A stretch of DNA of 64,000 nt, from assembly GCA_963719325.1 (NCBI GenBank), contig CAVRBW010000006.1:16063-80062 (forward strand), written 5' to 3'. This DNA comes from DATBLE01 sp963719325 (GTDB taxonomy: Bacteria > Actinomycetota > Thermoleophilia > Gaiellales > Gaiellaceae). The notes beneath the pieces are model-generated. The model made no database searches. It worked only from the letters and a program-made list of their open reading frames with translations, and had not been told where the DNA came from. How positions within the stretch are numbered: the stretch's first letter is position 1; each line of letters opens with the position of its first letter. Both the position numbers and the translations under genes were made by a program. This document shows, one piece after another, positions 45,593 through 54,278 of the stretch.

Positions 45593-46638
45593 GTTCTCAC
45601 GGGCTCCCGGAGGGATGCGCCCACCGCCGCGAGCAGCGGCCTTGCCTTGACGAGCGATTCCTCGATCTCGGCCGCGGGCTCGGAGTCCCAGACGATCCCT
45701 CCTCCCACCCAGAGGTGGATCCGGCCGTCGGCTACGGCGAAGGTGCGAATCGTCAGCGCGAGATCCAGATCGCCGTTTGGATAGACGCGGCCCAGCGCGC
45801 CCATCGACGCACCCCGGCCAACCGGCTCGAGAGCGGCGATGTGGTCGATCGCGGCGATCTTCGGCGCACCGGTCACGGAGCCCCCGGGAAAGGTGGCCGC
45901 GAGCAGCTCCTCGAGGCCCACGCCTTCCCGCAATCGGCCCTCGACCAACGAGGTCAGGTGCCGCACCCCGGCCAGCTCGTGCTCCACCATCAGCTCGGGC
46001 CAGCGGATGCTGCCGTGCTCGCAGACGCGAGACAGGTCGTTGCGCTCGAGATCGACGATCATCACGTGCTCCGCTGCGTCCTTCTCGGACGAGGTGAGCT
46101 CGCCCTCTTCCGAGCCGAGCGGGCCCGTTCCCTTGATCGGCACCGTCCACACGCGCTGTCCCCGGCGCGAGAGGAAGAGCTCCGGCGACGCGGAGACGAT
46201 TGCCCAGCCCTCGGCTATCAACGGTCGCGGCTCGAGGGGACGGAGCGGACGAAGCGCTGCGGCGACCCCTGCCGGATCGCCGTCGAACGGTGCGGAGAGA
46301 TGCTGGACGAGGTTGACCTGGTACACGTCGCCGCGCGCGATCGCCTCTCGAACGGACTCGATCGCGGCGGCGTAGCCCTCGTCGGCCCAGCTGCGCTCCC
46401 AGCCGCCGATCCGGAATCCACCCGCAGCGGGAAGCTCCTCGTCTGCCGGCCTGACCCGAACCGCCGCCGGGGGCAGGTGGCACGGCTCGGTCGGACCCGG
46501 CTCGGCGGAGCGGCGGATCGCCTGGGAGAGCCCGTAGCCGAGGTAGAGATCCGCCACCAGGCCTTCGGCGCCTCCCTCGAAGAAGCCCTCCCGGCGCAGG
46601 CTTCGCTCGACGTCGGCCAGGGAACCGAGCTCTTCCAC
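45589..46638 (-). CDS. pabB: Aminodeoxychorismate synthase component I
   Basis: 349-residue chorismate-binding enzyme: WADEGYAAAIESVREAIARG, VYQVNLVQHL, ASPELFLSRRGQRV, PIKGTGPLG (Lys of PabB type rather than TrpE), IVDLERNDLSRVC and PGGSVTGAPK with IRTFAVADGRIHL. The PIKGT rather than PIAGT motif is the standard distinction from anthranilate synthase. It uses ammonia from a PabA partner, not in this window. The N-terminal ~80 residues are shorter than in E. coli. Followed directly by pabC. Confidence 0.92.
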   Translation of the reverse strand: MEELGSLADVERSLRREGFFEGGAEGLVADLYLGYGLSQAIRRSAEPGPTEPCHLPPAAVRVRPADEELPAAGGFRIGGWERSWADEGYAAAIESVREAIARGDVYQVNLVQHLSAPFDGDPAGVAAALRPLRPLEPRPLIAEGWAIVSASPELFLSRRGQRVWTVPIKGTGPLGSEEGELTSSEKDAAEHVMIVDLERNDLSRVCEHGSIRWPELMVEHELAGVRHLTSLVEGRLREGVGLEELLAATFPGGSVTGAPKIAAIDHIAALEPVGRGASMGALGRVYPNGDLDLALTIRTFAVADGRIHLWVGGGIVWDSEPAAEIEESLVKARPLLAAVGASLREPVRT

Positions 46639-46674
46639 GAGGGCTACGCTAACGGCTCGCGCCGCAGGGCAGCG

Positions 46675-47445
46675 TCAGGCGCGGACGATCGTGATGTCGC
46701 CGCTCATCGTCACCGCCTTCAGCTCGACCAACGGGCCTTCGTCGCCCGTCTCCGTGCCGTCCAAGTCCATCTCCGACTCGGTTTCGCCGCTCATCGAGCG
46801 CGCGTCCACGTAGACGCGCGAGCCGCGGCGGATCCCGATCCGGAGGTCGCCGGACGCCGACTTGACGTCGACCGTGCCCTGAACCGCCGAGCCGATCTCC
46901 TGGTCGCCGGACGCTGTGTAGATCGTCGCGTCTGCGCCCGCCTCGGCAACGCGCACGTCGCCCGACGCCGTACGCACCGAAACGTCGCCGCCGACGGCGC
47001 CGAGCTCGACGTCCCCCGATGCCGTGTTGACGTCGGCACCCCCACCGACCGAGCGGACGGTGACGTCGCCGCTGGCGGACCGGATGCGCGCCTCTTGGTC
47101 CGCTCGCTCGATGTCGACGTCCCCGGATGCAGTCTTCGCGTTCACAGCGCCGACGCGACCGCGAACCTGGACGTCGGCGGAAGCCGTCTCGGCTTCGGCC
47201 TCCGAGCCGTCCGGTGCAGAAATCACCACGGAGTACTCCGCGTCGCCGAGGAAGCCGAACCGTTTGCGAGCCTCGACGACGATCTCGCCGCCGCGCTGCT
47301 CGACTCGAACGTCATCGTCGCTTCCCCGAATCGCCTCGACCTCGACGACGGTGCGGTCGGTTTCCTCGGTGGCGACGTGCACGTGACCGGCTGGGATCCG
47401 GACTGACAGGCGCGGCGCTGTCGCGGTGTCGAACTCGTACCTCAC
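46675..47445 (-). CDS. DUF4097 beta-strand-repeat protein
   Basis: 256 residues. The middle consists of about seven units of the pattern x-x-x-TASGDVxV (AKTASGDVDI, IRSASGDVTV, NTASGDVELG, VRTASGDVRV, YTASGDQEIG, KSASGDLRIG, RSMSGETESE), which is typical of DUF4097 putative adhesin-like beta solenoids. No signal peptide. GTG 47445 overlaps the stop of the 41-residue gene. Transcribed with the ribbon-helix-helix-like protein in a three-gene unit under a well-formed promoter. Confidence 0.85.
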   Translation of the reverse strand: MRYEFDTATAPRLSVRIPAGHVHVATEETDRTVVEVEAIRGSDDDVRVEQRGGEIVVEARKRFGFLGDAEYSVVISAPDGSEAEAETASADVQVRGRVGAVNAKTASGDVDIERADQEARIRSASGDVTVRSVGGGADVNTASGDVELGAVGGDVSVRTASGDVRVAEAGADATIYTASGDQEIGSAVQGTVDVKSASGDLRIGIRRGSRVYVDARSMSGETESEMDLDGTETGDEGPLVELKAVTMSGDITIVRA

Positions 47446-47567
47446 CGTGATCGCCTCCGCCGCCGCCGGCGAAGGACGAGGTCACGCCTGACGCCGGGCG
47501 GGCGCGGGTCGAGACGGTCCTCGAGCCGCCATTCGAAGTCGTGGAGAGGTGGTGGGTAGAACGCCAT
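47442..47567 (-). CDS. Small basic protein (41 aa) between RHH-like and DUF4097 genes
   Basis: A perfect Shine-Dalgarno AGGAGG lies 4 bases before ATG 47567, overlapping the stop of the upstream gene, and the TGA overlaps the DUF4097 start as GTGA. The 41-residue product begins MAFYPPPLHDFEWRLEDRL and has a basic C-terminus of Arg. Good ribosome binding site and coupling make it a likely real gene. It is too short to assign a fold. Confidence 0.65.
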   Translation of the reverse strand: MAFYPPPLHDFEWRLEDRLDPRPPGVRRDLVLRRRRRRRSR

Positions 47568-47575
47568 TTCGCCTC

Positions 47576-48034
47576 CTAGCTGCGCCCGTGGCCCTTCAGC
47601 CGATTGCCGACCCGCACGCCGTGGCCGGAGCCGGGTGACGACAGGAATCGAGCGAGGGCGCGGATGATCCAGGTGTTGACGGAGACGCCTTCCACACCGG
47701 CTGCGGCCTCGAGCGAGACCTTCAGCGAGTTCGGCAGGCGCAGGGTGATGCGAGCGGTCAGGCCGTCCTCGGCCGGTGCGGCCGGAGCGCCCTCGGTCTC
47801 GACGTAGACGAGCGAGGGCTCCTGGCCGGCGAGTCGTACCTCGACGTGCCCCGACGGAAGCTGGGAGCTGACCTCGAGAGCCGCCTCCGAGAGCACGGAG
47901 AGAAGCTCGAGCCCGAGCGTAGAGCCGAGTGCGTGGCTCAGGCGCTCGGCGGCAGCTCCGACGTGCTCGTCGCCGAGATGCGCCAGCCCGGCGAGCTCGG
48001 CCTGCAACGCTTCGACGTGTGGCTCCAGCTGCAT
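47576..48034 (-). CDS. Ribbon-helix-helix-like (HicB-type) regulator with N-terminal extension
   Basis: 152 residues. The last 55 carry ARITLRLPNSLKVSLEAAAG VEGVSVNTWIIRALARF, a ribbon-helix-helix/HicB-like DNA-binding pattern; the N-terminal ~90 residues form a separate helical and acidic domain (MQLEPHVEALQAELAGLAHL). Likely a repressor of its own operon, which includes the 41-residue protein and DUF4097. The operator candidate lies over its promoter. No HicA-type toxin partner is present. ATG 48034 starts 3 bases from the predicted transcription start, so the mRNA is almost leaderless. Confidence 0.75.
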   Translation of the reverse strand: MQLEPHVEALQAELAGLAHLGDEHVGAAAERLSHALGSTLGLELLSVLSEAALEVSSQLPSGHVEVRLAGQEPSLVYVETEGAPAAPAEDGLTARITLRLPNSLKVSLEAAAGVEGVSVNTWIIRALARFLSSPGSGHGVRVGNRLKGHGRS

Positions 48035-48036
48035 CG

Positions 48037-48071
48037 TGACATCATTATGACATCATTTTGCCGCTTGTCAA
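48037..48071 (-). promoter_or_regulatory. Promoter with direct-repeat operator for the RHH-like/DUF4097 operon
   Basis: On the minus strand TTGACA (48066-48071) and CATAAT (48044-48049) are separated by 16 bases, a near-consensus housekeeping promoter. Two exact TGACATCAT repeats (plus-strand 48037-48045 and 48048-48056) start 11 bases apart, one helical turn, across the -10 region, as expected for a ribbon-helix-helix dimer pair. The lytic transglycosylase stop codon overlaps the -35. Confidence 0.8.
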
Positions 48072-48634
48072 GTGTCTGAATGAGGTCGCAACGATGCATA
48101 GGCGTGACGGTAGACCCCTTTGAGGTCCTCGACCCGTTGGACGAAATGCCGCGTCTCGGAGAACTGGATCCCGGCGCCGCGGGCGCGCCACTCGTCGACT
48201 TTCCCCTGTCCGGCGTTGTAGGCCGCGAGCGCGACCCGCTCGGAGCCGTACTTGTCGAGCAGGTGGCGGAGATACCAGGCGCCGTAGCGGATGTTGATCT
48301 CGGGGTCGTACAGGTCTGCAACCGTGAAGGCAGAGCCGCCCGTCCGCGCCGCGATCCCCTCCGCGGTCCCAGGCAGCAGCTGCATCAGGCCGATCGCACC
48401 GCGGTCGGAGCGGGCCTCCGCTCGGAACTTGCTCTCCTGGTAGATCACGGCGGCGAGCAGCGCCGGATCCAGACGGTAGTTGCGCGCGTGAGCGGTGACG
48501 AACTCGTCGTAGCGAAGCGGGTACCAGAGCCGCTGGTACCAGGCGGGCTGCACGAACTGAATCGTTCCGAATGCGCCCGCGAGCACGACGATCACCGTCA
48601 GTCCGAGCACAAGGCGGCTGGCCCCGATTCTCAT
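48068..48634 (-). CDS. Lytic transglycosylase, SLT domain
   Basis: 188-residue membrane-anchored peptidoglycan hydrolase. One N-terminal span (RLVLGLTVIVVLAGAFGTI), then an SLT domain: VIYQESKFRAEARSDRGAIG with catalytic Glu in YQES, LMQLLPGTAEGI, YDPEINIRYGAWYLRHLL and ALAAYNAGQGKVDEWRA. Cleaves the glycan strand between MurNAc and GlcNAc to give the 1,6-anhydro form. ATG 48634 overlaps the coaE stop (ATGA). The longer reading to 48907 is in the wrong frame for the coaE gene and is rejected. Confidence 0.9.
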   Translation of the reverse strand: MRIGASRLVLGLTVIVVLAGAFGTIQFVQPAWYQRLWYPLRYDEFVTAHARNYRLDPALLAAVIYQESKFRAEARSDRGAIGLMQLLPGTAEGIAARTGGSAFTVADLYDPEINIRYGAWYLRHLLDKYGSERVALAAYNAGQGKVDEWRARGAGIQFSETRHFVQRVEDLKGVYRHAYASLRPHSDT

Positions 48635-49179
48635 CGCGAGCGCAGCTGCTCGAGCACCTCCCCGACGAAGGCGTCGAGCTGCTCGAGGCTTCCGTCGTTC
48701 ACGTAGGCGAAGTCTGCCCTGGCGACCTTCTCCTCGTCGGAGAGCAAGCGGCCCACCCGCGCGTCGTTCTTTCCGGGTGCGCGCGCCGCCCGAAGGTCCG
48801 CGGGGGCGGTGATCACGATCACGGCGTCGAACCGATTCTCGGCCGCCACCTCGTACAGGAGCGGGATCTCGGTCACAGCGATGCCGGCGTCGAGGCTCCT
48901 GAACCACTCCTCCTCCGCCTGCCGGACCCGCGGATGCATCAGCCCCTCGAGCCAGGCGAGCTGGTCGGGATCGGCGAAGACGATCGCGCCGATCTCCGCA
49001 CGATCGGTGGTTCCGAGGCGCTCGTCGAGCGCAGCCCGGACGTCACCGTCGTCCGCGATCAGCCGATGAACGACCTCGTCGGCCGACAGCGTCGGCACGC
49101 CGCGCCGGGCGAACGCGCGCAGCGTCTCGGTCTTGCCCGCCCCGATGCCGCCGGTGACGGCGACCCTGAGGGGGCTCAC
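48631..49179 (-). CDS. coaE: Dephospho-CoA kinase
   Basis: 182-residue P-loop kinase finishing CoA synthesis by phosphorylating the 3'-hydroxyl of dephospho-CoA. Motifs: RVAVTGGIGAGKTETL (Walker A), LSADEVVHRLI with the Asp/Asp pair, LMHPRVRQAEEEWF, EIPLLYEV. Normal length is about 200. It lies 10 bases after rpsA, a usual neighbourhood for coaE in actinobacteria and firmicutes, and overlaps the transglycosylase. Confidence 0.92.
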   Translation of the reverse strand: MSPLRVAVTGGIGAGKTETLRAFARRGVPTLSADEVVHRLIADDGDVRAALDERLGTTDRAEIGAIVFADPDQLAWLEGLMHPRVRQAEEEWFRSLDAGIAVTEIPLLYEVAAENRFDAVIVITAPADLRAARAPGKNDARVGRLLSDEEKVARADFAYVNDGSLEQLDAFVGEVLEQLRSR

Positions 49180-49188
49180 GCGAGGAAC

Positions 49189-50607
49189 CTAGGCTGCGCT
49201 CTGGGTGGGACCGTCGCCGGGCTCGGGCTCTTCTGCCGGAGACTCCTCGGCGATCTCCGCTTCCATCCGCGCGTCCGATTCGAGCGCAGGCTCGGCCGAC
49301 GGCTCCTCCCCGGCCGGCGCTTCCGCCTCCGCAGGAGGCTCCACCGCCTCCGCGGCCGGCTCTTCGGCCTCCGCGGGCAGCTCCTCGGCGGCCGCGGGCG
49401 GCTCCTCCGTCTCGGCTGCAGGCTCGTCGGCGAACACCTCTTCGGAGAGGTCGATCTGCGGCCGAAGCAGCTCGGCGCCTTCGGGCAGCGGCTGTGCCTG
49501 CTCGCCGTCCTCGATCCGCTTGAGCGACAGCGAGAGGCGGCGGCGCTCGGCGTCGATCTCGATGATCTTGACGTTGACCAGGTCGCCCTGCGAGACGATC
49601 TCACGTGGATTCTCGACGTGGTGCTGCGCGAGCTCCGAGATGTGCACGAGCCCTTCGACGCCGGGCAGGATCTCGACGAACGCGCCGAACGTGACGACCT
49701 TCGTCACCCGGCCCTGAACGACGTCGCCCTCGCCGTAGCTGTCCATTACCTGCTGCCACGGGTCGGTCTGCGTCTGCTTCAGCCCGAGCGAGATGCGCTG
49801 CCGGTCGCGATCGATGTCCAGCACCTTGACCTTCACGGTCTGGCCGATCTCGAGCACCTCCGAGGGATGGTTGACGTGGCTCCACGAGAGCTCGGAGATG
49901 TGGATCAGGCCGTCCATGCCGTCGAGATCCACGAACGCGCCGAAGTCGACGATGTTGGAGATGTGGCCTTCGACGACGTCGCCGGGCGACAGCCGGTCGA
50001 GAATCGCCTGGCGCATCTCCTTGCGCTCGTCCTCGAGGACGGCGCGGCGCGAGAGGACGACGTTGTTCCGCGACCGGTTGAGCTCGATCACCTTGCAGCG
50101 GAGCTCCTTGCCCAGGAACTCGTCCAGGTCCTGGACCCTGCGGATGTCGACGAGCGACGCGGGCAGGAAGCCGCGCACGCCGAGATCGAGGATCAGACCG
50201 CCCTTGACGACTTCGATCACCTTGCCGTTCACGGGCTGGCCGCTCTCGGCCGACTGCTCGATCGCCTTCCACGCCAGCTCGAACCGGGCGCGCTTCTTCG
50301 AGAGGATCAGCCGGCCTTCGGCGTCCTCCTTCGTGAGCACGAGCGCGTCGATCTCGTCGCCGATATCGACCTCGTCGGCCGGATTGATCGAGCGGCGGAT
50401 CGAGAGCTCGGCCACCGGGATGACGCCCTCGGACTTGTAGCCGATGTCGACGAGCACCTCGTCCTTGTCGACTCGCACGACCTTGCCGTGCACAACCTCT
50501 CCCTCGTTGATCGTCGGGAAGGTCGAGTCGTAATCGGGAATCAGCTCGCCGTCCGGACCGGTCGTCCAGACGCCAGCTTCGGTCGTATCGATTGTGTCGT
50601 TGGCCAT
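49189..50607 (-). CDS. rpsA: 30S ribosomal protein S1
   Basis: 472 residues with four S1 RNA-binding domains: GEVVHGKVVRVDKDEVLVD, GQPVNGKVIEVVKGGLILDL, GDVVEGHISNIVDFGAFVDL and GDVVQGRVTKVVTFGAFVEI; the first two are of the ribosome-docking type. The last ~95 residues are an acidic, Ala/Pro/Glu-rich tail (EEPPAAAEELPAEAEEPAAE and similar) with low complexity. ATG 50607 was chosen as the start of MANDTIDTTEAG; the 27-base longer reading adds no conserved sequence. The 110 bases upstream hold its promoter, with no other gene. Confidence 0.95.
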   Translation of the reverse strand: MANDTIDTTEAGVWTTGPDGELIPDYDSTFPTINEGEVVHGKVVRVDKDEVLVDIGYKSEGVIPVAELSIRRSINPADEVDIGDEIDALVLTKEDAEGRLILSKKRARFELAWKAIEQSAESGQPVNGKVIEVVKGGLILDLGVRGFLPASLVDIRRVQDLDEFLGKELRCKVIELNRSRNNVVLSRRAVLEDERKEMRQAILDRLSPGDVVEGHISNIVDFGAFVDLDGMDGLIHISELSWSHVNHPSEVLEIGQTVKVKVLDIDRDRQRISLGLKQTQTDPWQQVMDSYGEGDVVQGRVTKVVTFGAFVEILPGVEGLVHISELAQHHVENPREIVSQGDLVNVKIIEIDAERRRLSLSLKRIEDGEQAQPLPEGAELLRPQIDLSEEVFADEPAAETEEPPAAAEELPAEAEEPAAEAVEPPAEAEAPAGEEPSAEPALESDARMEAEIAEESPAEEPEPGDGPTQSAA

Positions 50608-50717
50608 CGGAAGCCGGTCAGTATAGCCGGGCAATTCGTGCGACTTCGCCGCGCGAGTGGTTGCGAAGGTTCAGACTCCGCGCCTCGGCCTTTGTTAGCC
50701 ATCTGCGCAGCGGACAG

Positions 50718-53288
50718 CTAGCTCTTGGCCTCGTGCCAGTCCGCGCCGGCGCCGACGTCGACCGCAAGCGGCGGGTCGAGCTCGTACGCGCCGCACATCT
50801 CCTCGCGGACCAGATCCTTGACCGCTCCGACCTCCGCGTCGGGCGCCTCGAGCAGGAGCTCGTCGTGCACCTGGAGCACCAGCCGAGACGCGCGACCCTC
50901 CTGACGGAGCCGACGGTGGATGCTGATCATCGCCACCTTGATGATGTCGGCATTCGAGCCCTGCATCACGAAGTTGACCGCGAGCCGCTCGCCGAGCGAC
51001 CTCGTCTGCCGGTTCGAGGCGCGGATCTCGGGCACGGGCCGCCGCCTGCCGAGCAGGCTGGTGACGTAGCCGTCACGGGTCGCCTCTTCGATCGTCCGCG
51101 CGATGAAGTCCTGCACGTGCGGGAACCGGGCGAGATAGGCGTCGATGTACTCCTGGGCCTGCTCGCGAGGAATCTCCAGGTTCTCGGACAACCCGAAGGC
51201 GGAGATTCCGTAGATGATCCCGAAGTTGATCATCTTGGCGACGGCGCGCTCGCCCTTCGTCAACGTCGCGGGATCCTTCCCGAGCACCTCCGCAGCGGTC
51301 GCGGTGTGGATGTCCTCCCCCCGCTCGAACGCGTCGCGAAGCTTCGGCTCACCGCTGACGTGCGCGAGGATGCGCAGCTCGATCTGCGAGTAGTCGGCCG
51401 AGACGAGCCGTGATCCCGGCTCCGCGACGAACGCGGAGCGGATCTCGCGGCCGAGGTCCGTGCGAATCGGGATCGCCTGCAGGTTCGGGTTCGAAGTCGA
51501 AAGGCGCCCCGTGGCCGCGACCGCCTGGTTGAAGGTCGTGTGCAACCGGCCGTCCTCGCCGATCAGCGTCGGCAGCGGGCCGAGATACGTGTTCAGGAGC
51601 TTGGTCAGCTCGCGCCATTCCTCGATCACGCCCACCAGGTCGTGCTCGGCGCGAATCGTCCTCAGCACGCGGGTGTCGGTCGAGTAGCCGGTCTTGCCCT
51701 TCCGGCCCGGCGTGAGACCGAGCTTCTCGAACAGAACCCTTGCGACTTGCTGCGTCGAGCCGAGCATGAACTCCTCGCCTGCGAGCTCGTACGCCTTCGC
51801 CTCGAGCTCTTCCACCCGGTCGGCGAGCCGGGCGGTGATCTCACCCATCCGGTAGGTGTCGATCCGGACGCCGGCGTCTTCCATCTCCGCCAGCACCTCT
51901 GTCAGCGGCAGCTCGATCGTCTCGTACAGCTCCAGGTTTCCCCGCTCGAGCAACCGTGCGCGCATCTGCGCTGCCAGCCGGGGAGGAAGCGCGGCGCGCC
52001 TGATCAGCGCGGCCGTCTCGTCGTCGGCCTCGGGGACCGGCCTGACGCCGACGCCGTACTCGGCGGCGAGGTCGTCGAGCTCGTACGAGGCGCGTCCGGG
52101 CTCGATCAGATAGGCGGCGAGCAGCGTGTCGTCGAGGGGCCGGACGTGAAGCGCCTTGGCGTCGTGAACGACGAGATCCCCGCCTTGTAACAGACTGTTA
52201 CTTGGAATTGGACCCACGACCAGGTCGCCGTCTTTGGCTACTGCAGCGCGTTCGCCGTCGGCCGCGTAACCAATCGCTCCTTGTAACAGACTGTTACTTG
52301 GCTCGGGTTCCTCGCGCCACGGGACCTCGTCGCCCTCCACTTCGGGCGGCGCCGCGGCGGGGATGGCTTCGTCGAGCAGATCGACCCGCTGCAGGAGTCC
52401 GCGGAACTCGAAGCGGCGGAACATCTCGCGGAGCTGCGAGCGATCGGGCGGGCTGAGGACGAGCGACGACGGCTCCCAGTCGATGTCGAGGTCGCGGCGC
52501 ATCGTCGCCAGCTCCTTCGAGCGCAGCGTCTGCTCGGCGTGCTCGCGGATCGCCTTTGCGCGCGCAGGCGTGAGCTCGTCGACGTGCTCGAGCACCGCCT
52601 CGACGGAGCCGTACTTCGCGATCAGCTGCGACGCGGTCTTGTCGCCGATGCCGGGGACGCCTTCGATGTTGTCCGACGGATCGCCCTTGAGCCCGATGAA
52701 GTCGGGCACCTTCTCGGCGGTGATCCCGAGCCTCGCTTCGACGCGCTCCGGCGTGTAGACGTGAACGTCAGACACGCCACGCGGCGTCATCATCAGGCTG
52801 ACGTTGTCGGAGACGAGCTGGAAGGCGTCCCGGTCGGTCGAGACGACGCAGGTCCGGACGCCCGCCGCATCCGCGCGCGTCGCGAGCGTGGCGATCACGT
52901 CGTCGGCCTCCCAGCCCTCGAACTCGAGGTTCCGGTAGCCGAACGCCTCGACGATCGGCCGGAAGAACGGAAACTGCTCGCGGAGCAGGTCTGGCATCGG
53001 GCGCCGCTCGGACTTGTAGGTCTGCGACAGCTCGGTGCGGTGCACGGGGCGGGTGTCCCACGCGACTGCAACACCCTTCGGCCGGTAATCCGAGAGCAGC
53101 TTGAAGAGCATGTTCGTGAAGCCGAGGAGTGCGTTCGTCGCGAAGCCTTCGCTCGTCGCCAGCTCCTCCGGCAGCGCGAAATACGCCCGGTACGCGAGGT
53201 TGTTGCCGTCGACCAGGAAGAGCTCGCACTCGCGCGCCGGAGCGTCGTCGAGCTCGAGCTCCTCTCCCGTGAGCGTCTTCGGCGACAT
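50718..53288 (-). CDS. polA: DNA polymerase I
   Basis: 856 residues: N-terminal 5'-3' exonuclease (FLVDGNNLAYRAYFALP, YRPKGVAVAWDTRPVHRTEL, GIGDKTASQL), a degenerate 3'-5' exonuclease-like domain (residues ~300-450), and a C-terminal polymerase (VSADYSQIELRILAH, RAVAKMINFGIIYGISAFGL, LQVHDELLLEAP). Catalytic Asp of motifs A and C are present. In the middle domain the peptide SNSLLQG occurs at about residues 331 and 363, each encoded by the GTAACAGACTGTTAC palindrome, which suggests insertion of a short mobile repeat into a tolerant loop. The proofreading residues are not evident, as in Taq polymerase. Confidence 0.96.
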   Translation of the reverse strand: MSPKTLTGEELELDDAPARECELFLVDGNNLAYRAYFALPEELATSEGFATNALLGFTNMLFKLLSDYRPKGVAVAWDTRPVHRTELSQTYKSERRPMPDLLREQFPFFRPIVEAFGYRNLEFEGWEADDVIATLATRADAAGVRTCVVSTDRDAFQLVSDNVSLMMTPRGVSDVHVYTPERVEARLGITAEKVPDFIGLKGDPSDNIEGVPGIGDKTASQLIAKYGSVEAVLEHVDELTPARAKAIREHAEQTLRSKELATMRRDLDIDWEPSSLVLSPPDRSQLREMFRRFEFRGLLQRVDLLDEAIPAAAPPEVEGDEVPWREEPEPSNSLLQGAIGYAADGERAAVAKDGDLVVGPIPSNSLLQGGDLVVHDAKALHVRPLDDTLLAAYLIEPGRASYELDDLAAEYGVGVRPVPEADDETAALIRRAALPPRLAAQMRARLLERGNLELYETIELPLTEVLAEMEDAGVRIDTYRMGEITARLADRVEELEAKAYELAGEEFMLGSTQQVARVLFEKLGLTPGRKGKTGYSTDTRVLRTIRAEHDLVGVIEEWRELTKLLNTYLGPLPTLIGEDGRLHTTFNQAVAATGRLSTSNPNLQAIPIRTDLGREIRSAFVAEPGSRLVSADYSQIELRILAHVSGEPKLRDAFERGEDIHTATAAEVLGKDPATLTKGERAVAKMINFGIIYGISAFGLSENLEIPREQAQEYIDAYLARFPHVQDFIARTIEEATRDGYVTSLLGRRRPVPEIRASNRQTRSLGERLAVNFVMQGSNADIIKVAMISIHRRLRQEGRASRLVLQVHDELLLEAPDAEVGAVKDLVREEMCGAYELDPPLAVDVGAGADWHEAKS
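52187..52201. repeat. Short palindrome inside polA, copy 3
   Basis: GTAACAGACTGTTAC with the same flanks as copy 1 (inverted), read in frame on the coding strand as part of PSNSLLQG at about residues 362-369 of PolA. Confidence 0.85.
52283..52297. repeat. Short palindrome inside polA, copy 4
   Basis: Second in-gene copy, 96 bases from copy 3, in the same frame, giving a second PSNSLLQG at about residues 330-337. The multiple-of-3 distance keeps both in the same reading frame. Confidence 0.85.
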
Positions 53289-53296
53289 CTCTGCGA

Positions 53297-54277
53297 GTGT
53301 ACGTCCGAGTGGCCCGCCTGGAGATCATTCCGTTTGCGGACGAGCACCTCGACGATGCGGCTCGCCTGCTGGCCGCCCGGCATGCTCGCCAGCGGCAGGT
53401 CGAACCGCTTCTGTCGCCGCGTTTCGAGACCCCGGCCGTCGCCGCCGAGGAGCTCGGACAGGCCTGGCAGTCGCAGGACGCGTCGGGCGCGTCTGCCTTC
53501 CGCGGCGGGCGCCTGGTCGGCTATCTGATCGGCGCGCCTCGCTCGAATCCCGTCTGGGGGGCGAACACCTGGATGGAGGCGGCCGGCCACGCAGCCGAGG
53601 AGGCGGAGACGGTGCGGGACCTCTATGCCGCGTCGGCCGCACGCTGGGTCGAGGAGGGGCGCCCGCGCCACTCGGTGCTCGTGCCCGCGCTCGACACCGA
53701 GCTCGTCGAGGCCTGGTGGCGACTCTGCTTCGGCCAGCAGCAGGCACACGGCCTGAGGAGCGTCCCCGCGCGGACGAGCGTGTCCGTGCCCGACGGGTTC
53801 GAGATCCGCGCCCCCCGCGCCGACGAGGTCGAGCAGCTGATCGACGTCGATCTCGTCCTGCCCGAACACCAGCGCCGATCCCCCGTGTTCGGCGGTCTCG
53901 AGCCGGCGACGCGAGAGGGATCGCGCGCGGAGTGGCTCGAGACGCTGGCAGCAGGCAACGAGGAGATCCTGATCGGCTCCTTTGGGGGCCGTCCGGTCGC
54001 CTGCTGGGCGCTCGTCCCCGCCAAGGGCCCGCGCGAGAACGGCGGAATGCTACTGCCCGACCGCGCCTGCCACCTCGCCTTCGCCGCCACCCTGCCCGAG
54101 TATCGCGGCTCCGGAATCGGCATTGCGCTGACCGACGCGGCGTTCGCGTGGGCCGCCGCCTCCGGCTACGGGACCATGGCCACGGACTGGCGCGTGACCA
54201 ACCTCCTCGCGTCCCGGTTCTGGCCGAGGCGCGGCTTTCGCGTCTCGTTCCTGCGCCTCTACCGGTCGATTCCCTAG
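53297..54277 (+). CDS. Tandem GNAT-domain acetyltransferase
   Basis: 326 residues holding two GNAT folds. The first (residues 1-145: LEIIPFADEHLDDAARLLAA, VGYLIGAPRSN, SVLVPALDTELVEAW) is degenerate; the second (VPDGFEIRAPRADEVEQLID, AFAATLPEYRGSGIGIALTD with the acetyl-CoA loop, ATDWRVTNLLASRFWPRRGF) looks complete. GTG 53297 or the later GTG 53309 could be the start. Divergent from polA by 8 bases, and followed after 1 base by the LarA-like gene, suggesting a shared transcript. Substrate unknown. Confidence 0.82.
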   Translation: MYVRVARLEIIPFADEHLDDAARLLAARHARQRQVEPLLSPRFETPAVAAEELGQAWQSQDASGASAFRGGRLVGYLIGAPRSNPVWGANTWMEAAGHAAEEAETVRDLYAASAARWVEEGRPRHSVLVPALDTELVEAWWRLCFGQQQAHGLRSVPARTSVSVPDGFEIRAPRADEVEQLIDVDLVLPEHQRRSPVFGGLEPATREGSRAEWLETLAAGNEEILIGSFGGRPVACWALVPAKGPRENGGMLLPDRACHLAFAATLPEYRGSGIGIALTDAAFAWAAASGYGTMATDWRVTNLLASRFWPRRGFRVSFLRLYRSIP

Positions 54278-54278
54278 C

